Notes: generated from the sequence alone by a model not told the origin. Shown: positions 24,301-31,707, counted from the stretch's first letter. The stretch is DNA of 34,346 nt from Actinomadura sp. 7K507 (GCF_004348425.1 NZ_SMKK01000086.1:1-34346); one strand, 5' to 3'. Program-made: numbers and translations.

Positions 24301-24752
24301 AACCCGACCTCATCGGCCGCCGCCAGTTCCCCGCCCACCTCGGGCGTCACCGACCGGAGCACCGGCAGGCCCGCGCGCCGCGCCGCCGCGACCGCCTCGA
24401 TCTTGTTGCCCGCCAGGCTCAGCACGGCCGAGGGCGGGCCGACGAACTTGATCCCGTTGCGCTCGCACGCCTCGGCCAGCTCCGGGCTCTCCGACAGGAA
24501 CCCGTAGCCGGGGTAGACGGCGTCGGCGCCGACCCGCAGCGCGGTCTCCACGATCCCGTCGACGTCCAGGTAGGCCCGGACGGGGTGGCCGTGCTCGCCG
24601 ATCTCGTACGCCTCGTCGGCCTTCTGCCGGTGCAGGGACAGCCGGTCCTCGTGCGCGTAGACGGCGACGCTGGCGATGCCGAGCTCGTAGGCGGCGCGCA
24701 GCGCCCGCACGGCGATCTCGCCACGGTTGGCGACGAGGAGCTTCGTGATCAC
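21378..24752 (-). CDS. pyc: Pyruvate carboxylase
   Basis: An 1124-residue single-chain pyruvate carboxylase, which carboxylates pyruvate to oxaloacetate with ATP, bicarbonate and biotin, refilling the TCA cycle. The biotin carboxylase part starts KLLVANRGEIAVRALRA and has the ATP loop AAAGGGGRGLRRV and EMNPRIQVEHTVTEEVTG. The carboxyltransferase part begins near residue 525 with DTTFRDAHQSLLATRVRT, and has YDVALRFLGESPWDRL and the zinc-site HTHDTAGGQ. The biotinyl domain ends the protein with EAMKMEAAI, Lys1089 being the biotin site 35 residues from the end. GTG 24752 follows GGGAG by eight bases. Domain order and length are those of the full enzyme. Its leader is long and can form hairpins. 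Confidence 0.96.
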   Translation of the reverse strand: MITKLLVANRGEIAVRALRAAYELGIASVAVYAHEDRLSLHRQKADEAYEIGEHGHPVRAYLDVDGIVETALRVGADAVYPGYGFLSESPELAEACERNGIKFVGPPSAVLSLAGNKIEAVAAARRAGLPVLRSVTPEVGGELAAADEVGFPLFVKAAAGGGGRGLRRVDAREDLEAAVDAARREAQSAFGDPTVFLEQAVDRPRHIEVQILADGAGNVVHLRERDCSVQRRHQKVVEIAPAPGLDPDAAQRLCDDAVRFAREIGYENAGTVEFLVNDRGEHVFIEMNPRIQVEHTVTEEVTGVDLVQSQLRVAGGETLSDLSIAQDEVTVSGFAVQCRITTEDPANDFRPDTGKISAYRSPGGAGVRLDTGTAYGGAIVSPHFDSLLVKLTCRGRTFEEAVRRARRAVAEFRIRGVASNIPFLQALLDEPDFRAGGVTTSYIGEHPGLLTARSSGDRATRLVRYLADVTVNKPHGDAPTDLDPATKLPALRMDAPFPQGSRDRLMALGARAFAEQLRSQSALAVTDTTFRDAHQSLLATRVRTYDLLAAAPHLARMTPQLLSVEAWGGATYDVALRFLGESPWDRLAAIREAAPNLCIQMLLRGRNTVGYTPYPDSVARAFVREAASTGVDIFRVFDALNDVERMRPAIDAALQTHALVEGTLCYTGDLSSPNERLYTLDYYLRLAEQLVEAGVHILCVKDMAGLLRAPAARTLVAALRERFDLPVHLHTHDTAGGQIGTYIAAIEAGVDAVDGAAAPLSGTTSQPPLQAIVAATDFTEHATGIDLDALTVMEPYWEAVRKLYAPFEMGLPSPTGRVYHHEIPGGQLSNLRQQAVALGLGDRFEEIERLYAAADAILGRLVKVTPSSKVVGDLALHLVAAGADPADFAENPDRYDIPDSVIGFLNGELGDPPGGWPEPFRTKALAGRRHTPARAELTGAEEKALAGPDVRETLDRLLFPGPAKDYREARASYGDLSVLPTGPFLYGLRTGHEVSFDLEPGVRVLAGLEAVGAVDEAGVRQVICTVNGQLRTLSVRDKSVASDAPPIERADPNEPGHVAAPFDGSVTLRVSKGDVVAAGDVVATIEAMKMEAAITSPMGGTVTRLAVPETTPVQAGDLLLLVQS

Positions 24753-25066
24753 GTGATTTTCTCCCAGGGAGACGGCTCGGCGCGTCCGCCCGCACCCGAC
24801 GTCTCCCGGGGCCTCGCTCGACAGTGAGCTCGGCGGTGAGCGAGACCGACCCGGCGGGCGAACCGAATCTTCGGATACCTACCCAGTTGATCGGCTGGAA
24901 CAGCCTCGCGGGCCGCCCCAAAGTTGTGAAGAAAGTGACAGAACGCGTGTTGGGGTCAAAATGCGACGTTATTTTCAGCGTCCCGGCGTTCGCGAGCCCC
25001 GCTCGTTAGGCTGTTTGACCGGTTGAGGCCGTTCAACCGGTTGGTGTGCTTTCGAGGGGAAAAGCT
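24753..25066. promoter_or_regulatory. Divergent pyc/AAA intergenic region with hairpins and an operator-like palindrome
   Basis: No gene is seen in these 314 bp. On the pyc side GGGAGACG (24767-24774) and CGTCTCCC (24800-24807) can form an 8-bp stem just upstream of the pyc ribosome site, and CTCGCTC (24814-24820) can pair with a nearby GAGCGAG. The middle (about 24920-24980) is AT-richer and probably holds promoters. Just before the AAA gene, ACCGGTTGA (25018-25026) and TCAACCGGT (25033-25041) form a perfect 9-bp inverted repeat with a 6-nt loop, operator-like and in the mRNA leader or promoter. I recognise no riboswitch class. Confidence 0.5.
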
Positions 25067-28000
25067 GTGCGGCTACCGGAACATCTGGAACTGCTCGTGT
25101 CCGAGGAGCCCGTCCTCGACCTGTACGCGTCCGGGCCGTGGCGCGTCCCGGACGGGCTGTTCGACGAGATCCGAAGCCGCATCGACACCCTGGTCCAGGA
25201 CCCGCGCTGCGTCCCGCTGACCACCGCCCATCACGGCATGATGACCGTCCCGGCCCCGCTGGTCGCCGCCGAAATGATCAGCTTCCTCGCCTACCTGCCC
25301 GGCGCCGTCGCCCTCTACTCCGGTGCCTTCGACAAGCTGTACCACGAGTTCTTCGGGCGCTACCTGAGCGCGCCGAGGGACGACGCGGACAAACCGTCGC
25401 ACTGGAGTGCCCTGTCAGGCGAGTTCCGGGCGTTCGAATGGCTGGAGGAGTGCAAGGACCAGGACCTCGCGCTCATCCTCGCGCGCGAGTCGCTCGGCGT
25501 CTTCGAGGGCCTGCAGCCGTTCGAGGCCCGGCGTCAGGCCATGCTGAAGCTGTTCGAGAACCCCCCGGCCGGGGACTGGCTCGGACTCCCCCTGAAGCGC
25601 CGCCGCGAGCTGTGGGCGGCGCAGGCCGACGACGACGTCATCGCCGCCCTGCCCGAACTGGCCGGCCCCATCTCCCATCTGGAATGGGTGTGCTCCGGCC
25701 TCCTGCCGGTCCACGAGCATCTGCGCGAGATCGCCCCCCACGGCGAGACCGCCGACGAACTGCTCGTCCACTTGCTGCTGCAGGCCGACCTGAAGCAGGT
25801 ACCCGCCGAACTGTCCGCCGTCCTCACCGAGGACCGGTACGGCAAACTGCTCGGCCTGTACGAGGAAAGGCGCGGCTCGTTCGACGCGAACTCGTGGTCG
25901 CTGGACGAGTGGGCCTGGCTCGCGCGGGCCCTCGGCGCCGGGGGCATCGACGCCTGCCGGGGCTGGCTCGACATGGCGATCCGCTTCACCGGCAGCGTCC
26001 AGGGGCTGCCGGACGGGCCGTCCGCGCCCGGCCGCGTGTGGATCCCGATCGGCGGTTTCCAGGAGGACGTCCACCGGCTGTTCACACCGCGCCGCCGGAT
26101 CGTCAACCCGCTCGCCGCGAAGCTCGGCCAGGCCCCGTCCCGCCCGAGCGGCGCCCGCGGCCGCACCGAGGTGGAGACCGACCTGGTCGGCCAGCCGGAC
26201 GTCACCGCCGCACTGGAGCGGATCGCCGCCGGAGCGGGACCGGTCCGGCTGATGATCGTCGGCCCGGACGGCACCGGCAAGCGCGACGCGGCCCAGGAGA
26301 TCGTCCAGCTCGTCCAGCAGCACGGCGTCGCCGACCCGCCGCTGTGGCTGTCCGGGGACTTCTTCGCCGCCAAGGAGGTCTCGGCCGCCACCTCGCAGCT
26401 CTACGCCGAGGCCCGCGACTCCGCCGGGGTGCGGCTCATGGTCATCGACGGGCTCGACGACATGTCCAAGGACGAACGGAGCGGCGAGGCCATCCTGGAG
26501 CAACTGCACCAGGCCGTCGACGTCCACGACGACCTGCACGTCGTCGCCCTGTGCGAACCCGGGGGCGACGAACGGATCCGCGAGCTCAACCCCGGGCTCG
26601 CCCTGCGGTTCCAGGTCGTCCCCACGCATCCGTTCACCGCCGAAGGGCACGCGGAGCTGTTCAACCGGGCCGTCCAGCAGCGCGGGGCGCGCGCGCACAA
26701 GCGCGCCCTGACGGCCGCCGGTCAGCTGCTCGCCGGCACCGCCCCCAACCGCAACCTGCGGAACGCCCGCCTCGCGCAGCACCTCGCCGACATCGTCGTG
26801 GAATCCGTCCACGAGCGGACGGAACCCGGCCAGGAACCCGTCGTCAAGCGCCCCGACATCCCCGCCTCGTTCGGCTCCTCCGGCGCCGACCCCATGGCGG
26901 AGCTCGAAGCCCTCACCGGCCTCGGCGGCGTCAAGCACGAGATCGAGCTGATCGTCGCCGGCGCGAAGGCCACGAAGATGCGGCGTGACGCCGGGGTGGC
27001 CGTTCCGACCCCGCCCGCCAGGCACATGGTGTTCACCGGCAACCCCGGCACCGGCAAGACCGTCGTCGCGCGGCTGTTCGCCCGCATCCTCAAGGACCTC
27101 GGCGTACTGACGTCCGGGCATCTCGTCGAAGCGACCCGCTCGACGCTCGTCGGCACCTACATCGGCGAGACCGCCGTGAAGACGAGGAAGGTCGCGCAGC
27201 GCGCCGTCGGCGGCGTCCTGTTCATCGACGAGGCGTACTCGCTGGTCCAGGAAGGCGTGGAGGAGGACTACGGCCCCGAGGCCATCGCCGAACTGCTGCG
27301 GGTGATGGAGAACCACCGCGACGACATCGTCGTCATCGTCGCCGGCTACGAACGCGAGATGCGTCGGTTCATCGCGTCCGACCCCGGGCTGGCGTCCCGC
27401 TTCCCCAGCACGGTCCGGTTCCCCGACTTCGCCGACGCCGAACTCATCGAGATCTTCACCGGCCAGGTGGCCGACGCCGGCCTGGAACTGGCGCCGGACG
27501 CCCGCGACCGCGTCGCCGACCTCCTGCGCCGCGCGCCGCGCGGCCGCTCCTTCGGCAACGCCCGCGTCATGCGCAACCTGTGCGAGCGCGCCACCGCGCT
27601 CCAGGCCCGCCGCGTCACCGCCCTGAGCAAGGCGACGCCGGACGACCTGGCCGCCCTGACCGCCGAGGACCTCCCCGACACCCTCTCCGGCTCCACCCGC
27701 GTCCGGCCCGTCACCGACCCGCTCGCCGAACTCGACGCGCTCATCGGTCTGGCGGACGTCAAGAAGGAGGTGCACCGCCTCGCCGCCGAGGCCCGCGCCA
27801 CCGACCTGCGCCGCGCCGCCGGGCAGACCGTCACCGTCCCGAGCCGGCACATGGTGTTCACCGGCAACCCCGGCACGGCCAAGACGACCGTGGCCCGCCT
27901 CGTCGCCTCCGTCTACGCGGACCTCGGGCTGCTCTCGTCCGGGCACCTCGTCGAGGTCTCCCGCGCCGACCTCATCGGCTCCTACGTCGGCCAGACGGCC

Positions 28001-28531
28001 CCGCGCGTGCGGGCCGCCGTCGAGCAGGCCCTCGGCGGCGTCCTGTTCATCGACGAGGCGTACTCCCTGGCCGGCGACTCCTACACCCAGGAGGCCGTCT
28101 CCACGCTCGTCCAGCTCATGGAGGAGTACCGCAGCGACCTCGTCGTCATCGCCGCGGGCTACGAGCGGGAGATGGAGGCCTTCCTCTCGGGCAACTCCGG
28201 GCTCGAATCGCGCTTCCCCAAGCGCCTCGCCTTCCCCGACTACTCCGACGACGAACTCGTCGAGATCTTCACGCACCTCGCCGCCGCCGAGGGGCTCCAG
28301 CTGAGCGAGGACGTCCCCGCGCGCCTGCGCGGCCTGCTCCGCGACGTCCCCCGCGGCTCCTCGTTCGGCAACGGGCGGCTCATGCGCAACCTCCTCGACG
28401 GCGCCGTCGCCACCCAGGCCGAACGCCTCACCGCCACGTCGGACGCGTCCGAACTGTCCACGCTGTCCGCCGGCGACCTCCAGCCGGCCAAGCCCGGCTC
28501 GTCCGACGAGGGGCCGGGCCTGTACCTCTGA
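25067..28531 (+). CDS. Triple-ATPase protein: helical N-domain, STAND/AAA-like module and two CbbX/SpoVK-type AAA+ modules
   Basis: An 1154-residue soluble protein. Residues 1-370 are mostly helical and match no family I know. The first ATPase has Walker A GPDGTGKR (about 399) and LMVIDGLDDM (Asp461, with Gly instead of the usual Glu), closer to STAND/AAA_16 NTPases and probably weak in hydrolysis. Two CbbX/CfxQ-type AAA+ modules follow, as in EccA and SpoVK: GNPGTGKT (658) with LFIDEAYSL (Asp721), and GNPGTAKT (933) with LFIDEAYSL (Asp996). Both have AGYEREM sensor-1 regions and SRFP arginine fingers. In the third, Walker A has Ala for the Gly before Lys. GTG 25067 follows GAGGGG by seven bases. 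A ring-forming remodeller is likely; the client is unknown. No type VII secretion or RuBisCO gene is near. Confidence 0.88.
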   Translation: MRLPEHLELLVSEEPVLDLYASGPWRVPDGLFDEIRSRIDTLVQDPRCVPLTTAHHGMMTVPAPLVAAEMISFLAYLPGAVALYSGAFDKLYHEFFGRYLSAPRDDADKPSHWSALSGEFRAFEWLEECKDQDLALILARESLGVFEGLQPFEARRQAMLKLFENPPAGDWLGLPLKRRRELWAAQADDDVIAALPELAGPISHLEWVCSGLLPVHEHLREIAPHGETADELLVHLLLQADLKQVPAELSAVLTEDRYGKLLGLYEERRGSFDANSWSLDEWAWLARALGAGGIDACRGWLDMAIRFTGSVQGLPDGPSAPGRVWIPIGGFQEDVHRLFTPRRRIVNPLAAKLGQAPSRPSGARGRTEVETDLVGQPDVTAALERIAAGAGPVRLMIVGPDGTGKRDAAQEIVQLVQQHGVADPPLWLSGDFFAAKEVSAATSQLYAEARDSAGVRLMVIDGLDDMSKDERSGEAILEQLHQAVDVHDDLHVVALCEPGGDERIRELNPGLALRFQVVPTHPFTAEGHAELFNRAVQQRGARAHKRALTAAGQLLAGTAPNRNLRNARLAQHLADIVVESVHERTEPGQEPVVKRPDIPASFGSSGADPMAELEALTGLGGVKHEIELIVAGAKATKMRRDAGVAVPTPPARHMVFTGNPGTGKTVVARLFARILKDLGVLTSGHLVEATRSTLVGTYIGETAVKTRKVAQRAVGGVLFIDEAYSLVQEGVEEDYGPEAIAELLRVMENHRDDIVVIVAGYEREMRRFIASDPGLASRFPSTVRFPDFADAELIEIFTGQVADAGLELAPDARDRVADLLRRAPRGRSFGNARVMRNLCERATALQARRVTALSKATPDDLAALTAEDLPDTLSGSTRVRPVTDPLAELDALIGLADVKKEVHRLAAEARATDLRRAAGQTVTVPSRHMVFTGNPGTAKTTVARLVASVYADLGLLSSGHLVEVSRADLIGSYVGQTAPRVRAAVEQALGGVLFIDEAYSLAGDSYTQEAVSTLVQLMEEYRSDLVVIAAGYEREMEAFLSGNSGLESRFPKRLAFPDYSDDELVEIFTHLAAAEGLQLSEDVPARLRGLLRDVPRGSSFGNGRLMRNLLDGAVATQAERLTATSDASELSTLSAGDLQPAKPGSSDEGPGLYL

Positions 28532-28533
28532 CG

Positions 28534-28580
28534 CTCACCACCTCGAACGCTCACCACTTCCTCCGACTCTCACCACTTCC
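28534..28580 (+). repeat. Three imperfect CTCACCAC(T)TCC repeats after the AAA gene
   Basis: CTCACCAC occurs at 28534, 28550 and 28569, the last two followed by TTCC. The repeats begin just after the AAA stop codon. They show no dyad symmetry and their role is unknown. Confidence 0.7.
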
Positions 28581-28670
28581 GGCCCCGGCGCCGCGGATGC
28601 TCGGCGCCGCGGCGGCGGGCGATGCCGGCGCGCGCCGGCCGCAAGGAACGGATCGATCAACGGAATAGCG

Positions 28671-28703
28671 GTAAAACCTTTGCGGTTGCAACTACCGTGC
28701 AAG
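28671..28703 (+). promoter_or_regulatory. Candidate promoter of the 60-aa gene
   Basis: TACCGT (28693-28698) fits the TAnnnT -10 pattern, with GTAAAA 16 nt upstream as a poor -35. The stretch carries the inverted repeat TTGC-GGTT-GCAA. It would give a leader of about 45 nt before the small gene and separates it from the AAA gene. Confidence 0.4.
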
Positions 28704-28752
28704 ATCCGGTGAACCGGGTAGCACGCATGTCCGTGACCCATGGAGGTGAACC

Positions 28753-28935
28753 GTGCCGAACAGCATCCCCCGGACCCGTTCCGGCGCCCCGCGAGAACAC
28801 GTGAAGACCACGTCGCTGCGCGCCCTCGCGATCGCCGCACGACTGGAACGCGGCCACGACCTGGAGGGGCCACCGGGCAACGCGGAGGGCCGGGCCGAGC
28901 AGCGCCCAGAGCGGCGGACGCCCGACCCGGCCTGA
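28753..28935 (+). CDS. Small orphan protein, 60 aa, with near-perfect ribosome site
   Basis: A short gene starting at GTG 28753 behind GGAGGTGA, an almost ideal Shine-Dalgarno site six bases away. The product is very basic at the N-terminus (MPNSIPRTRSGAPREHVK), then has one short amphipathic helix (TSLRALAIAARLERG) and a hydrophilic, Pro/Arg/Glu-rich tail (RAEQRPERRTPDPA). There is no signal peptide, membrane segment or cysteine. I do not recognise a family. It has its own candidate promoter and is followed by a perfect terminator, so it looks like a separate, well-expressed unit. It follows the triple-ATPase gene by 221 bp on the same strand; a functional link is only a guess. Confidence 0.6.
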   Translation: MPNSIPRTRSGAPREHVKTTSLRALAIAARLERGHDLEGPPGNAEGRAEQRPERRTPDPA

Positions 28936-28970
28936 CACGTCCGCTCCGGCCGTCCCCCGGCCGGGCATCC

Positions 28971-28999
28971 GAAGCCCCCGTCAACGCGACGGGGGCTTC
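28971..28999. terminator. Perfect 12-bp terminator hairpin
   Basis: GAAGCCCCCGTC (28971-28982) and GACGGGGGCTTC (28988-28999) pair perfectly around AACGC. It ends the small-gene transcript and, being symmetrical, can also stop the convergent TetR transcript. Confidence 0.9.
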
Positions 29000-29062
29000 G
29001 CCGTTTCTGGGCCGCGTGCCGTTTCTGGGCCGAGCCGTGTCCGAGCCGTGCCGTTCTAGGGC
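29000..29062 (+). repeat. Direct repeat GCCGTTTCTGGGCCG
   Basis: GCCGTTTCTGGGCCG is present exactly at 29000-29014 and 29018-29032, with a degenerate third copy near 29048. It lies in the non-coding gap between the terminator and the TetR stop. No function is apparent. Confidence 0.75.
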
Positions 29063-29086
29063 TGCGTCGCTTGCTCGGCCATGTCG

Positions 29087-29719
29087 CTAATAGGAACTCG
29101 TCCCGTCGAAGATTGCGTGGATGGCGGCGCGCGCGCGTTCCGCCCCCACGTTCTCGACCATCGCGGTGAGGTGTTCCGCGCTGAGGACGGCGAGCAGCGC
29201 GTGCGCCAGAGCATCCCCATCGGGGACCATCTGGTCGAGCAGGATGGTCAGGTGCCGGTGCCAGAAGCCGTAGGCGCCGATGCGGTACCGGGCGCCCGGC
29301 GAGGCCGTCTCCGACATGCGGACCAGGGGCAGATGTCCCAGTGCATAGTCCAGGTACGCGTCGGTGAAGGCGCGCAGACGATCGGAGGGCTGGACGACCG
29401 TGTTCCCGCCCCCCGGCCCAAGAGAGGGCGGGCCGGACAGGATCGCCTCCTGCAAGGCACGCTCGCGTTCCTCCAGGAGCGCCACGGCCAAGCCGGCCTT
29501 GTCGCCGAACCGGCGGAAGAGGGTTCCCTTGCCGACGCCCGCGGAGGCGGCGACCGTGTCCATCGAGACCGACTCGACGCCGTGACGGGCGAAGAGCTCG
29601 GCGGCGGCTTCGAGGACACTCGCCCGGTTGCGCGCCGCGTCCGCGCGCTCCTTGGGCGGCGGCGTGCGCATCAGTTCGAGGTCGACGCTCTTCCCGCCGG
29701 CCGGACCGCGGTCCACCAC
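29087..29719 (-). CDS. TetR-family transcriptional regulator
   Basis: A 210-residue TetR protein. The HTH is RNRASVLEAAAELFARHGVESVSMDTVAASAGVGKGTLFRRFGDKAGLAVALLEER, with the typical GVGKGTLFRRFGDK recognition helix. The C-terminal ligand domain has FTDAYLDYALGHLPLVRMSE and YRIGAYGFWHRHLTILLDQM, common in regulators of small-drug or oxidoreductase genes. GTG 29719 follows AAGGAGG by five bases; GTG 29716 is equally usable. A perfect TetR-type palindrome lies 34 bp upstream, so it probably represses itself. The usual divergent target (transporter or reductase) is absent; the divergent gene is a Ser/Thr kinase, so the true target may be elsewhere. Confidence 0.9.
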   Translation of the reverse strand: MVDRGPAGGKSVDLELMRTPPPKERADAARNRASVLEAAAELFARHGVESVSMDTVAASAGVGKGTLFRRFGDKAGLAVALLEERERALQEAILSGPPSLGPGGGNTVVQPSDRLRAFTDAYLDYALGHLPLVRMSETASPGARYRIGAYGFWHRHLTILLDQMVPDGDALAHALLAVLSAEHLTAMVENVGAERARAAIHAIFDGTSSY

Positions 29720-29752
29720 CGCGCCCTCCTTCCGGACATCCGCCAGTTGAAT

Positions 29753-29766
29753 CGGACTGTAGTCCG
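29753..29766. promoter_or_regulatory. TetR operator CGGACT-GT-AGTCCG
   Basis: CGGACT (29753-29758) and AGTCCG (29761-29766) form a perfect inverted repeat with a 2-bp centre, close in form to operators known for drug-responsive TetR regulators. It lies 34 bp before the TetR start. Confidence 0.75.
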
Positions 29767-29783
29767 GGTCACCTCGATTCCGC

Positions 29784-29817
29784 TATGCGCTAGATCAACT
29801 AGTTTGCGGAGCGCATA
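29784..29817. promoter_or_regulatory. Inverted repeat TATGCGCT/AGCGCATA in the TetR-kinase gap
   Basis: TATGCGCT (29784-29791) and AGCGCATA (29810-29817) are a perfect 8-bp inverted repeat with an 18-bp spacer that itself contains the palindrome AACTAGTT. It sits between the TetR operator and the kinase gene and may bind a second regulator. Confidence 0.5.
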
Positions 29818-29887
29818 CCATCGACTGCCCATAGGCTTGGTGCGTTGTCTTGCCAATGAGCCGAAGGTGTGACGGGGAGCGAGTGGC

Positions 29888-31651
29888 GTGACGGACAGGA
29901 CGATGCCGGACGCCCATCCACTGCGGTCGGGCGACCCGACCGAGCTGGGCGGGTACGAGATCCTGGGCCGGCTGGGCGAGGGCGGTCAGGGGGCGGTCTT
30001 TCTCGGCCGCCCCGCCGGCGCGGCCGGGGATCTCCCCGCCGCGGACCACGTCGCCATCAAGCTGCTGCACGGCGGGCTCACCGGGGACGCGTCCGCCCGC
30101 GCGCGCTTCGTCCGCGAACTCGAAGTCGCCAAGCGCGTGGCCCGGTTCTGCACCGCGCAGGTCCTGGACGCCGACGTCGCCGGCGACCAGCCCTACATCG
30201 TCAGCGAATACGTCCCCGGTGTGTCACTGCACCACGTGGTGCGTACGGAAGGCCCGCGCACGGGCGGCGCACTGGAACGGCTCGCCATCAGCACCCTGAC
30301 CGCGCTGACCGCGATCCACCAGGCCGGGATCGTGCACCGCGACTTCAAGCCGCACAACGTGATGATGGGGACGGACGGCCCGCGCGTCATCGACTTCGGC
30401 GTGGCGCGCGCGCTGGGCGCGGCCGGTGAGACGCAGAACGTCGGCACGCCCGCCTACATGGCGCCCGAGCACTTCACCGGCGGAGAGGTCAGCACGGCCT
30501 CCGACATGTTCGCCTGGGGCACGACGATGGCGTTCGCCGCCACCGGACGTCCCGCGTTCGGCAACGACGAGATGGCCACGGTCATGCACCGGATCCTGAC
30601 CAGCGAGCCGGACCTCGGCGACCTGTCCAGCCCGCTGCGCGAACTCGTCGTGGCGTGCCTGGACAAGGAGCCCGCGCAGCGCCCGACCGCCCGCGAGGCC
30701 CAAGAACGCCTCGTCGGCGCGGCCAGCGGCTCGTCCGAGGGCGCTACCCCCGTCCAGCCGCCCTACGGCGAGCAGCCCCATGGCGCTCCGCCGCCCCCAG
30801 GGCCCGACCTGCCGTCCCAGGGGTACGACACGCCCCCTATGCCACCACCGGTCGTCCCAGGGCCGCCGCCCCACGCTCCGGGGCCGCCTCATGCTCCCGG
30901 ACCGCCTCACGCTCAGGGGCCGCCGCCTCATGCTCCGGGGCCGCACGGCCGGAAGCGCGGACGCCTCATCCCGATCGCGGCGGCCGCCGCGGTGGCCGTC
31001 GTCCTCGCGGGCGGCGCCGTCTGGGCCGCGACGGGACCGGGGGACGACGGCAAGGGCGACGACCGGCAGGAGGTCGCGGCGTCCGACCAGAACAACGGCG
31101 CACCGGCCGGTTCCGAGGCCGCGAACGGCGCCGGTGGCCAGGGTGAAGGCACGGCGAAGAACCAGCAGCGGCAGCAGCCGAAGAACAAGCGGAGCCAGAC
31201 CCCCGGAAGCCCGAACTCGTCCCAGAAGCCGGGGACGCCGCAGCGGCCGGGACAGCCGGCGCCGACGAAGGGCAGCGGCGGAGGAGGCGGCGGCGGGGGC
31301 GGAGGCTCCGGTTCCGGCCAGGAACCGTCCAACAAGTACAGCCCGCAGCAAGCGTGCAACAGCGGCGGCCACGGAGGCGGCTACTACGTGCAGCGCTCCT
31401 TGAGCGTGTCCGGCGGCACCGCCTACCTGCTCTACAACAGCTCCACCTACAACTGCGCCGTCATGATCAAGACCAAGGACGTGGGGCAGAAGTCCCCCGC
31501 GTCCGTATGGATCCAGAAGAAGGGCGGCAGCACGATCGCCGACAGCGGGCAGTTCGCCTGGTACGCGGGACCGGTGTACGTGAAGGCCCCCGGTACCTGC
31601 GTCCGGTTCGGCGGCAACGGCCGGTCCGCCTCGTACGGCAACTGCGGCTGA
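29888..31651 (+). CDS. Membrane Ser/Thr protein kinase with SapA-like extracellular domain
   Basis: A 587-residue receptor-like Hanks kinase. The kinase domain (about 20-275) has the glycine loop LGEGGQGAV, VAIKLL, catalytic HRDFKPHN (Asp152), DFGVAR (Asp169) and GTPAYMAPEH. A cytosolic Pro-rich juxtamembrane region follows with four near-repeats of PPHAPGP/PPHAQGP. One membrane segment, LIPIAAAAAVAVVLAGGAVWAA, starts near 361. Outside lies a Gln/Pro/Ser-rich linker, a run of ten glycines, and a C-terminal domain (about 486-587) with four cysteines, VYVKAPGTCVRFGG and a final GNCG. That domain resembles spore-associated protein A (SapA) of Streptomyces as I recall it. It replaces the PASTA repeats of PknB, so it senses something other than muropeptides. 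GTG 29888 follows GGGGAG. The next gene is convergent. Confidence 0.92.
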   Translation: MTDRTMPDAHPLRSGDPTELGGYEILGRLGEGGQGAVFLGRPAGAAGDLPAADHVAIKLLHGGLTGDASARARFVRELEVAKRVARFCTAQVLDADVAGDQPYIVSEYVPGVSLHHVVRTEGPRTGGALERLAISTLTALTAIHQAGIVHRDFKPHNVMMGTDGPRVIDFGVARALGAAGETQNVGTPAYMAPEHFTGGEVSTASDMFAWGTTMAFAATGRPAFGNDEMATVMHRILTSEPDLGDLSSPLRELVVACLDKEPAQRPTAREAQERLVGAASGSSEGATPVQPPYGEQPHGAPPPPGPDLPSQGYDTPPMPPPVVPGPPPHAPGPPHAPGPPHAQGPPPHAPGPHGRKRGRLIPIAAAAAVAVVLAGGAVWAATGPGDDGKGDDRQEVAASDQNNGAPAGSEAANGAGGQGEGTAKNQQRQQPKNKRSQTPGSPNSSQKPGTPQRPGQPAPTKGSGGGGGGGGGGSGSGQEPSNKYSPQQACNSGGHGGGYYVQRSLSVSGGTAYLLYNSSTYNCAVMIKTKDVGQKSPASVWIQKKGGSTIADSGQFAWYAGPVYVKAPGTCVRFGGNGRSASYGNCG

Positions 31652-31682
31652 CCCCGCCCTGGCCGGGCCGGAGGAAAGAAAA

Positions 31683-31707
31683 AGGCCACCCTCGCGCCGG
31701 GTGGCCT
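31683..31707. terminator. Bidirectional intrinsic terminator
   Basis: AGGCCACCC (31683-31691) and GGGTGGCCT (31699-31707) form a perfect 9-bp stem with a 7-nt loop. On the minus strand it is followed by TTTTCTTT, a real U-tract, so it ends the DUF397 operon; on the plus strand it ends the kinase transcript. Confidence 0.9.

Noticed and set aside
21231..24827. A 1198-codon open frame on the plus strand opposite pyruvate carboxylase.
   Set aside because: It lies antisense to the complete, motif-rich pyc gene; its protein is low-complexity Arg/Gly/Asp/Val typical of a GC-biased shadow and shows no domain.
24753..25066. Possible riboswitch in the pyc leader.
   Set aside because: The hairpins match no riboswitch class that I know, and pyc is not a usual riboswitch target; only described as structured leader.
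25415..28276. A 953-codon open frame on the minus strand opposite the triple-ATPase gene.
   Set aside because: Antisense shadow of a clear AAA+ gene; composition is biased and no motif is present.
28740..29090. A 116-codon plus-strand frame starting at ATG 28740.
   Set aside because: Its ATG overlaps the Shine-Dalgarno site of GTG 28753, and the frame runs through the perfect terminator at 28971-28999.
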